The notes under the pieces were generated by a model. The model made no database searches, was not told the DNA's origin, and was given only the letters and a program-made list of their open reading frames with translations. Positions 17,589-28,218 of a stretch of 64,000 bases of DNA are shown piece by piece. The stretch's first letter is position 1. Each line of letters begins with the position of its first letter. The translations under genes and the position numbers were made by a program. This DNA comes from Peptoclostridium acidaminophilum DSM 3953 (GTDB lineage Bacteria > Bacillota > Clostridia > Peptostreptococcales > Peptostreptococcaceae), in NCBI RefSeq assembly GCF_000597865.1, contig NZ_CP007452.1:353183-417182 (forward strand), given 5' to 3'.

Positions 17589-18176
17589 TTAGCCTTTATT
17601 GCATATTTTGATTATCCTGTCTTCAGTGACAACCATGTCTACTGTCGCATCGAATGCATCGTGGGGCACGGAATCATGAAGCTGCAGCTCGAAGGCCACT
17701 CCTACACTGACTACCGCCCCATTATCTATCGAGGAGAGAAATCTGTCGTAGAAGCCTGCGCCATAGCCTACCCTGTAGCCGTATTTGTCGAAAGCCACTC
17801 CTGGAACTATTATGACGTCGAGTTTTTCCTTGTCGAAAACCCTGACGTATTCAGGCTTGGGCTCGAGGAGTCCATATTTGGAAATTTGAAGCTCGCTGTC
17901 CGGATCTTTAAGCAACGAAGGTATGAGCTGCCTGCCCTTGAATACGGAAATGGGAATAACCACGTTCTTGTCGTTTGAAAGGCAGTAGTCTATAAGCTGT
18001 CTTGTCTGCACCTCATTTCTAAAGTCGATATAGGTCATTATGCTCCTGGCTTTCCTTATGCAATCAAGTGATGTGAGCTTTTCAAATATTTTTTGAGACT
18101 TTAGCTCCACTTCCTCGCTGCTTTGGCGTTCCCTGTCTGCAATTGCTTTGTTTCTGAACTCTGACTTGCTCATCAT
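17589..18176 (-). CDS. fthC: 5-formyltetrahydrofolate cyclo-ligase
   Basis: 195 residues. The enzyme converts 5-formyl-THF to 5,10-methenyl-THF with ATP, returning stored folate to C1 metabolism. Seen motifs are IMTYIDFRNEVQT, VVIPIS, KLDVIIVPGVAFDKYGYRVG and the signature GYGAGFYDRFLSS, then ATVDMVVTEDRI. The start is the ATG at 18176, eight bases after GGAGG. A formate/THF-using, glycine-fermenting type of anaerobe would need this enzyme. It is divergent from ftsE. Confidence 0.95.
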   Translation of the reverse strand: MMSKSEFRNKAIADRERQSSEEVELKSQKIFEKLTSLDCIRKARSIMTYIDFRNEVQTRQLIDYCLSNDKNVVIPISVFKGRQLIPSLLKDPDSELQISKYGLLEPKPEYVRVFDKEKLDVIIVPGVAFDKYGYRVGYGAGFYDRFLSSIDNGAVVSVGVAFELQLHDSVPHDAFDATVDMVVTEDRIIKICNKG

Positions 18177-18213
18177 ACTAGTAGCCTCCAAAAATAATAG
18201 TAGTCTATACAGA

Positions 18214-18243
18214 TTGAAGAATTATGTGTTTTACTGTTATAAT
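18214..18243 (+). promoter_or_regulatory. Promoter for the ftsEX operon
   Basis: TTGAAG, 18 bases, TATAAT, about 150 bases before ftsE. Confidence 0.5.
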
Positions 18244-18393
18244 AAAATTGTTGCCAATAAAACGATTTTAAAACAGTATTTATAAGATTAATCGGATTAA
18301 TTCTATTTTCAGGGAAAACAGTTTAATATACAGAAAATTCTACATAGATTATCAAATGGCGTCAAGCCAAAAGAATTTTTAGGAGTGGTAATA

Positions 18394-19077
18394 TTGATTA
18401 AATTTGAGAATGTAAACATGGAGTATAAAAACGGCAAGAAAGCACTTATAGATGCAAACATAGAAATAGGCAAGGGTGAGTTCGTATTCATAGTGGGCTC
18501 TTCGGGAGCCGGCAAATCCACATTCATAAAGCTCCTGCTTAAGGAGCAGGAGCCAAGCAGCGGCAGCATAGTAATAGATGGGTGTGAGACAACATCGCTG
18601 TCAAAGCGCAAAATACCCCGTTTGAGAAGAAATATGGGTGTGGTGTTCCAGGATTTCAGGCTGTTGCCCAACAAGACAGTATACGAGAATGTGGCTTTTG
18701 CCATGGAGATAACAGGCCACAGCGGCAAGGATATAAGGAGAAAGGTTCCGTTCGTGCTTGGAATGGTGGGACTTAGCTCCAAAGCCAAATCATATCCGGG
18801 AGAGCTATCGGGAGGAGAGCAGCAGAGGGTCAGCATAGCAAGGGCCATAATAAACAAGCCAGCGCTTCTAATTGCAGACGAGCCTACGGGTAACCTTGAT
18901 CCCCAGAATTCATGGGATATAATGAGACTTCTAAAGGACATCAATAGAAGAGGAACTACAGTGCTAATAGCCACTCACGCCAAGGAATTGGTCGACGAGA
19001 TGAAACAAAGGGTTATAGAGCTCGATGGTGGCAGGATAGTAAGGGATGAAGAAAGGGGAAGTTACGAAAATGTTTAG
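18394..19077 (+). CDS. ftsE: Cell-division ABC ATPase FtsE
   Basis: 227 residues. ABC motifs in order: Walker A GSSGAGKSTFIKLLL, Q-loop VVFQDFRLLPN, signature LSGGEQQRVSIARAI, Walker B LLIADEPTGNLD and the switch His in IATHAKEL. FtsEX does not transport; it couples ATP hydrolysis at the membrane to activation of peptidoglycan hydrolases during division or sporulation. The TTG at 18394 has AGGAG eight bases before it and gives the usual N-terminus IKFENVNMEYKNGKKAL. FtsX overlaps by 8 bases. Confidence 0.96.
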   Translation: MIKFENVNMEYKNGKKALIDANIEIGKGEFVFIVGSSGAGKSTFIKLLLKEQEPSSGSIVIDGCETTSLSKRKIPRLRRNMGVVFQDFRLLPNKTVYENVAFAMEITGHSGKDIRRKVPFVLGMVGLSSKAKSYPGELSGGEQQRVSIARAIINKPALLIADEPTGNLDPQNSWDIMRLLKDINRRGTTVLIATHAKELVDEMKQRVIELDGGRIVRDEERGSYENV

Positions 19078-19960
19078 CAGCATATTTTACAACATCAAGG
19101 AGGGCTTCAAGGGGATATGGAGAAACAGGCCTATGGCTTTGGCTTCAGTAAGCTCCGTAGCGGCATCTCTTTTCATTTTGGGCATAATAATAATATTAGT
19201 GCTCAACATAAATTCCTTCACGCTGACAATGCAAAACAAGTTCGACAAGATGCAGGTGTATCTCGAGGATGGCATGGACACACAGGAGATATATGACATC
19301 AAGGAAGATATAGAATCCATTGACGGGGTGGACTCGGCGGAGTTTGAATCTAGCAAGGACGCATTTGTTAAGCTTCAGAAGAGATGGGGTAAGGATGCAT
19401 ACCTGCTAGAGGGTATGGAAACCTCGCTTCAGAATTCGTTCATAGTCAATCTTGAAAGCCTGGAATCGGCCGATGCCGTTTTTGCACAGCTAAAGTCGCT
19501 AGATGGAGTCGAAGACATAAAGTATTACAAGGACGTAATAAGCAAGCTAGTCAAGATATCGGCATGGATAAGAAACATCGGGCTGGCGCTCATAGTGCTG
19601 CTCTCGTCCGTATCGCTGTTTGTGATATCAAACACTATAAAGATAGCTCTGTATGCAAGGCGCAGGGAGATAAACATAATGAAATACATAGGAGCCACAA
19701 ACTGGTTCATAAGGGGGCCGTTCCTCGTCGAGGGCATGGTGCTCGGAGGAATCGGAGCTCTTGCATCTCTTGGCTTAATAAGCGTCTGCTACAAGTATAT
19801 CTATATCAAGTTAAACAGCAATTCGTACTGGGCGATGATGAGCAACGTGCTTTCGCTGGACGAGATATTCTCAAGCCTGATTATAATATTTGCGGTTATG
19901 GGCATAGGTATAGGCATGCTCGGGAGTCTCATATCACTTAAAAAACATCTTGAGGTGTAA
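19070..19960 (+). CDS. ftsX: Cell-division membrane protein FtsX
   Basis: 296 residues. One membrane helix near residues 22-47 (MALASVSSVAASLFILGIII), an extracellular domain of about 120 residues (MQVYLEDGMDTQEIYDIKED and onward), then three helices in the FtsX permease fold at the C-terminus, including LALIVLLSSVSLFVISNTIK and RREINIMKYIGATNWFIRGPF. The outer domain binds and switches on a cell-wall hydrolase or its coiled-coil activator; the M23 coiled-coil protein encoded 12 bases downstream is the obvious partner. ATG 19070 overlaps the ftsE stop. Confidence 0.96.
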   Translation: MFSSIFYNIKEGFKGIWRNRPMALASVSSVAASLFILGIIIILVLNINSFTLTMQNKFDKMQVYLEDGMDTQEIYDIKEDIESIDGVDSAEFESSKDAFVKLQKRWGKDAYLLEGMETSLQNSFIVNLESLESADAVFAQLKSLDGVEDIKYYKDVISKLVKISAWIRNIGLALIVLLSSVSLFVISNTIKIALYARRREINIMKYIGATNWFIRGPFLVEGMVLGGIGALASLGLISVCYKYIYIKLNSNSYWAMMSNVLSLDEIFSSLIIIFAVMGIGIGMLGSLISLKKHLEV

Positions 19961-19972
19961 GGAGGGAACGAT

Positions 19973-21091
19973 TTGAGAAGGATTGCCGTAGTTATTTCAA
20001 TTTTGCTTTTGATGTCGAGCATGACATCCTTTGCAACTCAGGTTGACGACCTGAAAAAGAAGCTCAACGACGTAAAGGGCGGGGCTAAAAATGCCCAGCA
20101 GCAGCTCAATGCAAACAAGAAGGAGCAGGGTAAAGTCGCCAATAAGATAGAAGAGCTCAACAACGAGATAAACAAGACAGAGCAGGAGATAGACAGGCTT
20201 TTTTCGCAGATAATGCAGACAAAGGGCGAGATAAGCATACAAAAGAAAGAAATTCAAAAGCTACAGGAGCTTATTGAAGCTCAAAAGGAGCTTCTCAAAA
20301 AAAGGCTAAGAGTAATGTACAAGACCTCAGACATAGACTACATGGAGGTGCTGCTTAGCTCTACAGACATAAGCGAGTTCATGTCGAACCTTGATATTAT
20401 AAAGCGCATAGCCGAGCATGACAAGGAGCTTATAGAGCAGTTCAAGAGGGACAGGGAGAAAGTTGAAAAAGTAAAGCAGGGCCTTGAGCAGAAGGAAAAA
20501 ATGCTTGCAGAGCTTCAGCGCAAGGCGGAGGCTGAAAAAACAAAGCTTGCAGTCTCTAGGGGACAGCAGGTTGAGTACAAGCAGGAGCTGGAGCAGAGCG
20601 CCGAAGAGATTGAAGCCCAGATAGACAAGTTCAATGAATATGCAAAGAGCATACAGTCTCAGATAGCAAAGCTCCAATCACCGTCAGTAAGCTACGGGGG
20701 CGGCGCCATGGCGTGGCCTTCTGCGGCAAGCACGAGAGTGACTTCGCCTTTTGGCTACAGGAACCACCCGATACTCAAAAAGCAAAAGTTCCATAGCGGT
20801 ATAGACATAGGAGCGCCTTCGGGCAGCAACGTGCTTGCTGCCAACGACGGTACGGTCATATTTTCCGGTTGGCAGGGAGGCTACGGCAACACTGTTATGA
20901 TTGACCACGGCGGAAAGATAGTGACGCTTTACGGCCACAATTCCAAACTGCTTGTGGGCACGGGAGACAAGGTGAGCAGAGGGCAGGTTATTGCAAAGTG
21001 CGGCTCTACAGGACTTTCCACAGGCCCTCATATACATTTTGAAGTAAGAAAGAACGGCAGTCCAGTAGATCCAATGGGCTGGGTAAGATAG
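19973..21091 (+). CDS. Coiled-coil M23 peptidoglycan hydrolase, EnvC-like
   Basis: 372 residues. A signal peptide (RIAVVISILLLMSSMTSFA) is followed by about 200 residues of coiled coil (QVDDLKKKLNDVKGG and onward) and an M23 peptidase domain from about residue 255. The zinc ligands appear intact: His and Asp in FHSGIDIGAP, and HIHFEV near the end, with SPFGYRNHP before them. An intact site suggests an active endopeptidase, unlike E. coli EnvC, which is degenerate. Placed directly after ftsEX, it is the likely FtsX-controlled hydrolase. TTG start behind GGAGGG. Confidence 0.93.
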   Translation: MRRIAVVISILLLMSSMTSFATQVDDLKKKLNDVKGGAKNAQQQLNANKKEQGKVANKIEELNNEINKTEQEIDRLFSQIMQTKGEISIQKKEIQKLQELIEAQKELLKKRLRVMYKTSDIDYMEVLLSSTDISEFMSNLDIIKRIAEHDKELIEQFKRDREKVEKVKQGLEQKEKMLAELQRKAEAEKTKLAVSRGQQVEYKQELEQSAEEIEAQIDKFNEYAKSIQSQIAKLQSPSVSYGGGAMAWPSAASTRVTSPFGYRNHPILKKQKFHSGIDIGAPSGSNVLAANDGTVIFSGWQGGYGNTVMIDHGGKIVTLYGHNSKLLVGTGDKVSRGQVIAKCGSTGLSTGPHIHFEVRKNGSPVDPMGWVR

Positions 21092-21135
21092 GGGACGCAG
21101 CTGAATGCGGCCACCCATACTGAGGGGAGAATATA

Positions 21136-22293
21136 ATGATATCAAAGAAAAAGGCAGTAGTCGGAGCACTCATCATAGCACTTGTCAGTTCGCTGTTGAC
21201 GCTCAATGCCGGGGCATTGTTTGGAAAAATAGCTATAGTTCCAATGAGTGAATACAAGCAGTACAAGGAGTTTGAAAAAATGTACTCACTCAAGAACTCT
21301 ATCGAGCAGGAGTTTTACAAGGATCCGAGCGAAAGCGTCCTTGTGGAGGGTGCTATAAAGGGCATGTTTGAGGGGCTGAATGATCCCTATTCGACATACA
21401 TGACTAAAAAAGAGTTTGACGCGCTACTCGAGTACACCAAGGGAAGCTTTGGCGGCATAGGCGTATATGTGTCTGCGGAGGACGATGGCTTCATAACGAT
21501 AGTATCGCCCATAGAGGACACTCCTGGAGACCGGGCAGGACTTAAGGCCGGGGACAAGATAATAAAAGTGGATGGAGAGACTGTGAGCTCCAAGGACATA
21601 GACAAGGCTGTCTCCAAGATGAAGGGAGAGCCTGGAACCAAGGTGACAATAACTATAGCAAGGGATGGGCAGCAGGAGCCCTTTGATGTCCACATAACAA
21701 GGGAAGAGATAAGGATACAGACTGTCAAATCCGAAGTCAAGGAGGATGGAATAGGATATATCAGAATAACTACATTCGACGAAAAGACAGCTGCTGATTT
21801 CAAGACTAATCTTGAGGGACTAAAGGCTAAGGGTATAAAGGCTCTTGTTATAGACCTGCGCGATAACCCCGGCGGACTTCTCGATCAGTGTCGTGAAATA
21901 TCTGATGAGCTCTTGGGCAAGGGCACGATAGTGTACACAAGAGACAGAAGCGGAAGCGAGGAGTATCTTAAATCTGACGAGGAGAGGAAGCTGGGACTGC
22001 CTATAGCAGTGCTCGTTAACGGAGGTTCGGCATCGGCATCAGAGATACTAAGCGGGGCTATAAAGGACAACAAGGCCGGAATACTAGTCGGAACAAAGAC
22101 ATACGGCAAGGGGCTTGTGCAGCAGGTGTTCCCGCTTGAGGACGGCTCGGGCTACAAGCTTACTGTTTCGCAGTATTTCACTCCGAGCGGGGCTTATATA
22201 AATAAGAAGGGAATACAGCCGGACATAGAAGAAAAGGACGAGGCCAAGCAGCTTGATAAGGCGCTTGAATATCTGAAAAGCAAAACAGAGTAA
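21136..22293 (+). CDS. ctpA: Carboxy-terminal processing protease, S41 family
   Basis: 385 residues. N-terminal signal anchor (VVGALIIALVSSLLTLNAG), a short helical region, a PDZ domain at about residues 105-180 (GGIGVYVSAEDDGFITIVSP, then GLKAGDKIIKVDGE) and the S41 catalytic domain with VNGGSASASEILSGAIKD (catalytic Ser) and TKTYGKGLVQ (catalytic Lys). It cuts proteins near their C-terminus outside the membrane. The ftsE-ftsX-M23-ctpA order is conserved in Firmicutes, so it may process envelope or sporulation proteins together with that hydrolase. Confidence 0.95.
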   Translation: MISKKKAVVGALIIALVSSLLTLNAGALFGKIAIVPMSEYKQYKEFEKMYSLKNSIEQEFYKDPSESVLVEGAIKGMFEGLNDPYSTYMTKKEFDALLEYTKGSFGGIGVYVSAEDDGFITIVSPIEDTPGDRAGLKAGDKIIKVDGETVSSKDIDKAVSKMKGEPGTKVTITIARDGQQEPFDVHITREEIRIQTVKSEVKEDGIGYIRITTFDEKTAADFKTNLEGLKAKGIKALVIDLRDNPGGLLDQCREISDELLGKGTIVYTRDRSGSEEYLKSDEERKLGLPIAVLVNGGSASASEILSGAIKDNKAGILVGTKTYGKGLVQQVFPLEDGSGYKLTVSQYFTPSGAYINKKGIQPDIEEKDEAKQLDKALEYLKSKTE

Positions 22294-22413
22294 TAAGGGA
22301 TAGCTTTTATGTTGTAAAAAAATCAATCAAAAGTATATATAATGTCAAATAACGACAAGATATTTTGGGTATAAACATTCCTGTGATTGTTAAACTAACA
22401 AGGGGGGGTTATC

Positions 22414-22869
22414 ATGGATTTAAATCAATATAAAGATATTCTGTCAATGGCTGTAAACAAAGAGATTGAGGCATATGAATTTTATAAGGCAGCTTCAGAA
22501 AAAGTAGGCGACGAAAGCTTGAAATCTGTTTTCGCCGATTTGGCAAAAGAAGAACTAAGGCACAAGGTGCTTTTAGAAGGCTACTTGAAAAATGAAGGCA
22601 AAAAGCTTAAATTTGACGAAACTAAAGACTACAAAGTATCTGAAACAGTAGAAGAAAAACCCCTTTCAACAGATATGAAGTTTGTTGATGCAATTGCGCT
22701 GGCAATGAAAAAAGAAGAGGAAGCCATGAACATGTACAATCAATTTGCAGACATCAGCATAGATGAGGTACAAAAGGATACATTTTTGGAGCTTTCAAAA
22801 ATGGAATTAGGCCACAAGGCAAGACTTGAGGAGATATACACCAACGCCGCGTATGTCGAGGTGTGGTAA
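22414..22869 (+). CDS. Ferritin-like (rubrerythrin-type) di-iron protein
   Basis: 151 residues, a four-helix ferritin-like domain without a rubredoxin tail. The metal pattern is visible: NKEIEAYEFYKAA and AKEELRHKVLLEGYL in the first half, MKKEEEAMNMYNQFA and LSKMELGHKARLEEIY in the second, giving Glu and ExxH pairs in each half. It may reduce peroxide or handle iron; without rubredoxin the electron donor is unknown. Codon use is simpler and AT-richer than in neighbouring genes, which often marks high expression. Own terminator. Confidence 0.9.
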   Translation: MDLNQYKDILSMAVNKEIEAYEFYKAASEKVGDESLKSVFADLAKEELRHKVLLEGYLKNEGKKLKFDETKDYKVSETVEEKPLSTDMKFVDAIALAMKKEEEAMNMYNQFADISIDEVQKDTFLELSKMELGHKARLEEIYTNAAYVEVW

Positions 22870-22901
22870 TAAATTAAATACTATATTTTGAAGAGTTTGA
22901 G

Positions 22902-22929
22902 TGTCCGCTTATATAGCGGACATTTTTTT
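22902..22929 (+). terminator. Terminator after the ferritin-like gene
   Basis: TGTCCGCT and AGCGGACA form an 8-bp stem around five bases, followed by seven T. Confidence 0.9.
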
Positions 22930-23059
22930 ATCTTAAATGCGGTATGCAGCCAGAAAATGTGCATTTATTTGGATTCAAAACTCAGTTGCGCTATGCCAGA
23001 CTTAGCGCTATAATTTTATTTATAAGAACATTTGTTTGCGTGTGGACGGAGGTGGCATA

Positions 23060-25021
23060 TTGGATTTCAAGATTGTTTCGGATTTCATGCCGACGGGCGA
23101 CCAGCCTGAGGCCATAGAGAAGCTGTCAAAAGGCATAGAAGACGGTGAAAAGTATTGCACTTTAATAGGAGCTACCGGCTCAGGCAAGACATTCACCATG
23201 GCCAATATAATAGAGAAGGTTCAAAAGCCTACGCTTGTGATAGCCCACAATAAGACGTTGGCAGCCCAGCTCTACGGCGAGTTCAAGGAGTTCTTTCCTG
23301 AGAACGCTGTGGAATATTTTGTGAGCTACTATGATTACTATCAGCCGGAGGCATACGTAGTGCAGTCCGACATGTATATTGAAAAGGATTCCTCGATAAA
23401 CGACGAGATAGACAAGCTCAGGCACTCGGCTACCGCGGCGCTGCTAGAGCGAAGGGACGTTATAATAGTGGCCTCAGTTTCATGCATATACGGCCTTGGA
23501 GATCCCGAGGAGTACGGGGAGCAGATGATATCGCTCAGGCCGGGCATGAACAGGGACAGGGATGAGGTCATAAGAAAGCTGGTGCAGATACAGTATGAAA
23601 GAAACGACATCAGCTTCACCCGTGGCACCTTCAGGGTCAGAGGCGACGTGCTGGAGGTCTATCCGGCGGGCAGTGACGAGAAGGCTATTCGTATAGAGTT
23701 TTTCGGAGACGAGATAGACAGGGTGATGGAAATCAACTACCTTACGGGTGAAGTCCTCGGCAAGCGCAGCCATGTTTCCATATTTCCGGCGTCCCACCAT
23801 GTGACAAGCAGGCAGAAGCTTGAAAAGGCGGTTGTGGCAATTGAAGAAGAGCTGGAGGAAAGAATAAGATACTTTACAGACCGCGGCATGCTTCTTGAAG
23901 CGCAAAGGATAGAGCAAAGGACGCGATATGACATAGAGATGCTCAGAGAAATAGGCATCTGCAAGGGGATAGAGAACTACTCGAGGCACCTGACGGGCAG
24001 AAGTGAAGGTGAGCGACCATATACGCTCATGGACTTCTTTCCTGACGATTTTCTTATAATCGCCGACGAGTCGCACGTAATGATGCCCCAGATAAGAGCC
24101 ATGTACGGAGGTGACAGGGCAAGAAAGGCTGCACTCATAGATTACGGCTTCAGACTGCCTTCGGCTTATGACAATAGGCCGCTTTCGTTCGAAGAATTCG
24201 AAAAGGTGGCCAGGCAGATGGTATTTGTATCAGCAACGCCTGCAAGCTATGAGCTTCAAAAGTCAAGTGTAATAGCCCAGCAGATAATAAGGCCGACGGG
24301 ACTCCTTGACCCGCAGGTGGAGATAAGACCTACAAGCGGCCAGATAGACGACATACTCAACGAGATAGACCTCAGGGTAAAGAAAGAGGAGAGGGTGCTC
24401 GTGACGACGCTGACAAAGAAGATGGCCGAGGACCTTACGGACTACATGAAGAGCGCCGGGGTAAAGGTGACCTATATGCATTCCGACGTCGAAACTCTGG
24501 ATAGAATTCAGATAATACACGACCTAAGATCAGGCAAGTACGACGTGCTGGTAGGAATCAACCTGCTCAGGGAAGGTCTGGACCTTCCGGAGGTGTCTCT
24601 TGTGACCATACTGGACGCCGACAAGGAGGGCTTCCTGAGGTCTGAAACATCGCTCATACAGACGATAGGAAGGGCAGCGAGGCACGAGAACGGCAAAGTA
24701 ATAATGTATGCCGACAAAATGACTGACTCAATGAAAAGGGCGATAGAGGAAACCTACAGAAGAAGGGGCATACAGGAGAGATACAACGAGGAGCACGGTA
24801 TCATTCCGAAGTCCATCAAGAAGGGGATAAGGGATGTCATAGAAGCCACAAAGGCCGCAGAGGAGGAACAGGCATACCATCCCCAGCAGGCTCAGGACGA
24901 TGAAGCTCTGCTTGATCAGCTCAGAATGCAGATGGCTGAAGCCGCAAAGTTGCTCGAATTCGAAATTGCAGCTCAGCTCAGGGACAAGATAGCTGCCATA
25001 GAGAAGAAAAAAAGGAGATAA
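23060..25021 (+). CDS. uvrB: Excinuclease ABC subunit B
   Basis: 653 residues. UvrB is the damage-verifying helicase-like subunit of nucleotide excision repair. Motifs: Walker [16 protein letters not shown], the beta-hairpin region [40 protein letters not shown], the helicase C-part [13 protein letters not shown] and QTIGRAARH, and a C-terminal UVR domain ([20 protein letters not shown]). I chose TTG 23060, with GGAGGTGG upstream, which gives the usual start [14 protein letters not shown]. uvrA follows one base after the stop. Confidence 0.97.
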   Translation: MDFKIVSDFMPTGDQPEAIEKLSKGIEDGEKYCTLIGATGSGKTFTMANIIEKVQKPTLVIAHNKTLAAQLYGEFKEFFPENAVEYFVSYYDYYQPEAYVVQSDMYIEKDSSINDEIDKLRHSATAALLERRDVIIVASVSCIYGLGDPEEYGEQMISLRPGMNRDRDEVIRKLVQIQYERNDISFTRGTFRVRGDVLEVYPAGSDEKAIRIEFFGDEIDRVMEINYLTGEVLGKRSHVSIFPASHHVTSRQKLEKAVVAIEEELEERIRYFTDRGMLLEAQRIEQRTRYDIEMLREIGICKGIENYSRHLTGRSEGERPYTLMDFFPDDFLIIADESHVMMPQIRAMYGGDRARKAALIDYGFRLPSAYDNRPLSFEEFEKVARQMVFVSATPASYELQKSSVIAQQIIRPTGLLDPQVEIRPTSGQIDDILNEIDLRVKKEERVLVTTLTKKMAEDLTDYMKSAGVKVTYMHSDVETLDRIQIIHDLRSGKYDVLVGINLLREGLDLPEVSLVTILDADKEGFLRSETSLIQTIGRAARHENGKVIMYADKMTDSMKRAIEETYRRRGIQERYNEEHGIIPKSIKKGIRDVIEATKAAEEEQAYHPQQAQDDEALLDQLRMQMAEAAKLLEFEIAAQLRDKIAAIEKKKRR

Positions 25022-25022
25022 A

Positions 25023-27848
25023 ATGGACGAGAGAAAAATCATAATAAAGGGAGCAAAGGAGCACAATCTAAAGAACGTAGACCTGGAGATACCAAGGAAC
25101 AAGCTTGTCGTGTTCACGGGGCTTTCAGGCTCAGGAAAGTCGTCGCTGGCGTTCGACACAATATACGCAGAAGGCCAGCGGCGCTACGTGGAGAGCCTGT
25201 CGGCCTATGCAAGGCAGTTTCTCGGGCAGATGGAAAAGCCGGATGTCGAGTATATAGAGGGACTCTCACCTGCCATTTCAATAGACCAGAAGACGACGTC
25301 GAAGAATCCAAGATCCACAGTGGGAACTGTAACGGAGATATACGACTACATGAGGCTTCTCTACGCGCGAATTGGCGAGCCGCACTGCCCTATATGCAAA
25401 AAGAAAATAAGCCAGATGACAATAGAGCAGATAGCAGACAAGATAATGGAGCTGCCTGAGGGAACAAAGATACAGGTAATGGCTCCCGTAATACGTGGCA
25501 AGAAGGGCAGACACGAGAAGCTAATTGAAAATATCAAAAAGGATGGCTTCGTAAGGGTAAGGATTAACGGCGAGGTTTACGACGTGGGCGAGGAAATAGA
25601 GCTCGACAAGAACAAGAAGCACAGCATAGAGGTGGTCGTAGACAGACTTGTTGTAAGACCTGGCATAGAAAGCAGGCTTTACGAGTCGGTGGAGACGTCA
25701 CTCAAGCTTGCAGACGGCCTCGTGCTCGTGGACATCATAGACTCTCAGCCTCAGATGTTTTCAACCAGATTTGCGTGCATTGAGCACGGCATAGGAATAG
25801 AGGAGCTCTCACCCAGAATGTTCTCGTTCAACTCGCCATTTGGAGCCTGTCCGGAGTGCAACGGACTTGGCTCGCTCAAGAGTGTAGATCCAAGGCTTGT
25901 AGTTCCAAATGAGGATCTGACTATTCGCGAAGGTGCAGTTGCGGCATGGGCTTCAAGCGGAGCCGGCTCCGAGGACACTTATTATTTTAAGATGATAGAC
26001 GGCCTGGCAAAAAATCACGGCCAGTCTCTGGATGTGCAGTTCAAGGAGCTCGATTCGGATTTTGTTAAAAAGCTACTCTACGGAGACGACAAGAACGTAT
26101 CCTTCGAATATGAAAGCAAGTTCGGGGGACGCAGGACATACAGCGCGAGATTTGAAGGAGTCATAAACAATCTTGAAAGAAGATACCATGAGACAAATTC
26201 CGACTACATGAGGGAGAAAATTGAGGAGTACATGAGCGAAACTCCATGCCAAAAGTGCAAGGGGACAAGGCTCAAGGACGAGAGTCTATCGGTGCTTATA
26301 GACGGCAGGAACATATCGCAGCTGACCGAAATGTCGGTAAACGCGCTGTATGACTATCTTGAAAGCGCGCCACTTTCGGACAAGCAAAAATTCATAGGCA
26401 GGGATATACTAAAGGAGATAAAGGCCAGACTGAGATTTCTAAAGGACGTAGGCCTTGAGTATCTTACGCTTTCAAGGACTTCAGGAACGCTATCGGGCGG
26501 AGAATCGCAAAGAATCAGGCTTGCAACTCAGATAGGGGCTTCACTCATGGGCGTGCTTTATGTGCTGGATGAGCCCAGCATAGGACTTCACCAGAGGGAC
26601 AACGACAGGCTGCTTGCAACCCTCAGAGACCTTACCGATTTGGGCAACACGCTGATAGTCGTAGAGCACGATGAGGACACAATCAACGCTGCGGATTACA
26701 TCGTTGACATAGGGCCGGGAGCAGGAGTGCACGGAGGCGAGATTGTCGCCGTAGGAACCGTGGAAGACATAAAGGCCTGCGAAAGGTCCATAACAGGGCA
26801 GTATCTCAGCGGTAAAAAGTCTATAGCAGTTCCGGAGAGAAGAAGACCTCTGGGCGAGAAGATGATAAGCATAAAGGGAGCAAGGGAAAACAATCTTAAG
26901 GACATAGATGTGGATATACCAATTGGTGTTTTCACCTGCGTCACTGGAGTTTCAGGCTCGGGGAAAAGCTCTCTTATAAACGAGATACTCTACAAGGGTG
27001 CGGCCGCAAAGATACAACGACTAAAGGCAAGGCCTGGAGACCATGATGCCATAATGGGTCTTGAGCACATAGACAAGGTAATAGACATAGACCAATCGCC
27101 AATAGGAAGGACTCCAAGGTCCAACCCAGCCACTTATACCGGAATATTTGACAGCGTACGCGACTTGTTCGCATCCACACAGGAGTCAAAGGCAAGAGGC
27201 TACGGCAAGGGCAGGTTCAGTTTCAATCTCAAGGGGGGAAGATGCGAGGCCTGCAAGGGCGATGGGATAATAAAAATCGAAATGCACTTCCTGCCTGACG
27301 TATATATTCCCTGCGAGGTGTGCAAAGGCAGCAGATACAGCAGGGAGACGCTCCAGGTCAAGTACAAGGGCAAGAGCATAGCCGACGTGCTCGACATGAA
27401 CGTGGAGGAGGCGGTCGAATTCTTCTCGAGCATACCTTCAATAAGCAGAAAGATGCAAACGCTAATGAACGTGGGACTGGGCTACATTAAGCTGGGCCAG
27501 CCTTCAACGCAGCTCTCGGGCGGAGAAGCCCAAAGGATCAAGCTATCAACAGAGCTTGGCAAGAGATCAACTGGCAAGACGCTCTACATCCTTGACGAGC
27601 CGACAACAGGCCTGCACATGGCCGATGTCGACAGGCTCATTGACATGCTGCAAAAGCTTGTGGATGCAGGAAATAGCGTGCTGGTTATAGAGCACAACCT
27701 TGACGTTATTAAGACGGCCGACCACATAATCGACATGGGTCCCGATGGAGGCGACAAGGGCGGCTATGTAATAGGGCAGGGAACACCGGAGCAAATCGCA
27801 AAAAACAAAAAATCGTACACTGGAGCATTCCTAAAAAAGCTCCTCTAA
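25023..27848 (+). CDS. uvrA: Excinuclease ABC subunit A
   Basis: 941 residues, normal length. The damage-recognition ATPase of nucleotide excision repair, with two ABC modules. The first Walker A is [20 protein letters not shown] and the second [20 protein letters not shown]; signature loops are [15 protein letters not shown] and [15 protein letters not shown]; Walker B regions are [11 protein letters not shown] and [11 protein letters not shown]. Zinc ligands appear as CPICKKK, CPEC...CQKC and CEACKGD...CEVCKGS. ATG follows AAGGAG. Cotranscribed with uvrB; uvrC is elsewhere in this window at 35.2 kb. Confidence 0.97.
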   Translation: MDERKIIIKGAKEHNLKNVDLEIPRNKLVVFTGLSGSGKSSLAFDTIYAEGQRRYVESLSAYARQFLGQMEKPDVEYIEGLSPAISIDQKTTSKNPRSTVGTVTEIYDYMRLLYARIGEPHCPICKKKISQMTIEQIADKIMELPEGTKIQVMAPVIRGKKGRHEKLIENIKKDGFVRVRINGEVYDVGEEIELDKNKKHSIEVVVDRLVVRPGIESRLYESVETSLKLADGLVLVDIIDSQPQMFSTRFACIEHGIGIEELSPRMFSFNSPFGACPECNGLGSLKSVDPRLVVPNEDLTIREGAVAAWASSGAGSEDTYYFKMIDGLAKNHGQSLDVQFKELDSDFVKKLLYGDDKNVSFEYESKFGGRRTYSARFEGVINNLERRYHETNSDYMREKIEEYMSETPCQKCKGTRLKDESLSVLIDGRNISQLTEMSVNALYDYLESAPLSDKQKFIGRDILKEIKARLRFLKDVGLEYLTLSRTSGTLSGGESQRIRLATQIGASLMGVLYVLDEPSIGLHQRDNDRLLATLRDLTDLGNTLIVVEHDEDTINAADYIVDIGPGAGVHGGEIVAVGTVEDIKACERSITGQYLSGKKSIAVPERRRPLGEKMISIKGARENNLKDIDVDIPIGVFTCVTGVSGSGKSSLINEILYKGAAAKIQRLKARPGDHDAIMGLEHIDKVIDIDQSPIGRTPRSNPATYTGIFDSVRDLFASTQESKARGYGKGRFSFNLKGGRCEACKGDGIIKIEMHFLPDVYIPCEVCKGSRYSRETLQVKYKGKSIADVLDMNVEEAVEFFSSIPSISRKMQTLMNVGLGYIKLGQPSTQLSGGEAQRIKLSTELGKRSTGKTLYILDEPTTGLHMADVDRLIDMLQKLVDAGNSVLVIEHNLDVIKTADHIIDMGPDGGDKGGYVIGQGTPEQIAKNKKSYTGAFLKKLL

Positions 27849-27855
27849 AATAAAG

Positions 27856-27883
27856 AAGTCGCCTTAAGTTAAGGCGACTTTTT
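27856..27883 (+). terminator. Terminator after uvrBA
   Basis: AAGTCGCCTTAA pairs with TTAAGGCGACTT, followed by TTT. The stop codon of the small minus-strand gene touches this hairpin, so it may serve both directions. Confidence 0.88.
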
Positions 27884-28010
27884 ACACGACTTTTGTTATG
27901 AAGCTTGATATGATGTACATTACCATCAAAAGTGAAACGCATGCCGATATTCCTTTGAGCTCAGAAAAATCATTAATTCGCCGCGGGACCGGCTTGTCGC
28001 TACTAGACAT
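27882..28010 (-). CDS. Possible 42-residue single-pass membrane protein
   Basis: A short frame on the minus strand reads MSSSDKPVPRRINDFSELKG, then a hydrophobic helix ISACVSLLMVMYIISSFI, then TKVV and stop. The polar, positively charged N-terminus and single helix look like a genuine small membrane protein. Its stop directly abuts a terminator. AAGGAG occurs upstream but 14 bases from the ATG, farther than usual, so the start is uncertain. No family recognised. Confidence 0.45.
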   Translation of the reverse strand: MSSSDKPVPRRINDFSELKGISACVSLLMVMYIISSFITKVV

Positions 28011-28183
28011 AGCTAAAAACCACACTCCTTAGATGTAATAATAGCTAATGCTATTATGTCTTATTATACCACATAAAGCAGGCAATAAACAAAATAGCAT
28101 GAAATTAAAAATACAATAGAAGAAATACGGATTGTGAATTTGTGAAAAAATAATTAATATATCGAAAAAATAGATTTAAAACA

Positions 28184-28212
28184 TAGACAAGCATTGCCGT
28201 GTTGTGTATAAT
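28184..28212 (+). promoter_or_regulatory. Promoter of the hydEGF leader
   Basis: TAGACA, exactly 17 bases, TATAAT. It is about 285 bases before hydE, so the transcript starts near 28219 and begins with the structured leader. Confidence 0.65.
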
Positions 28213-28218
28213 TACATT

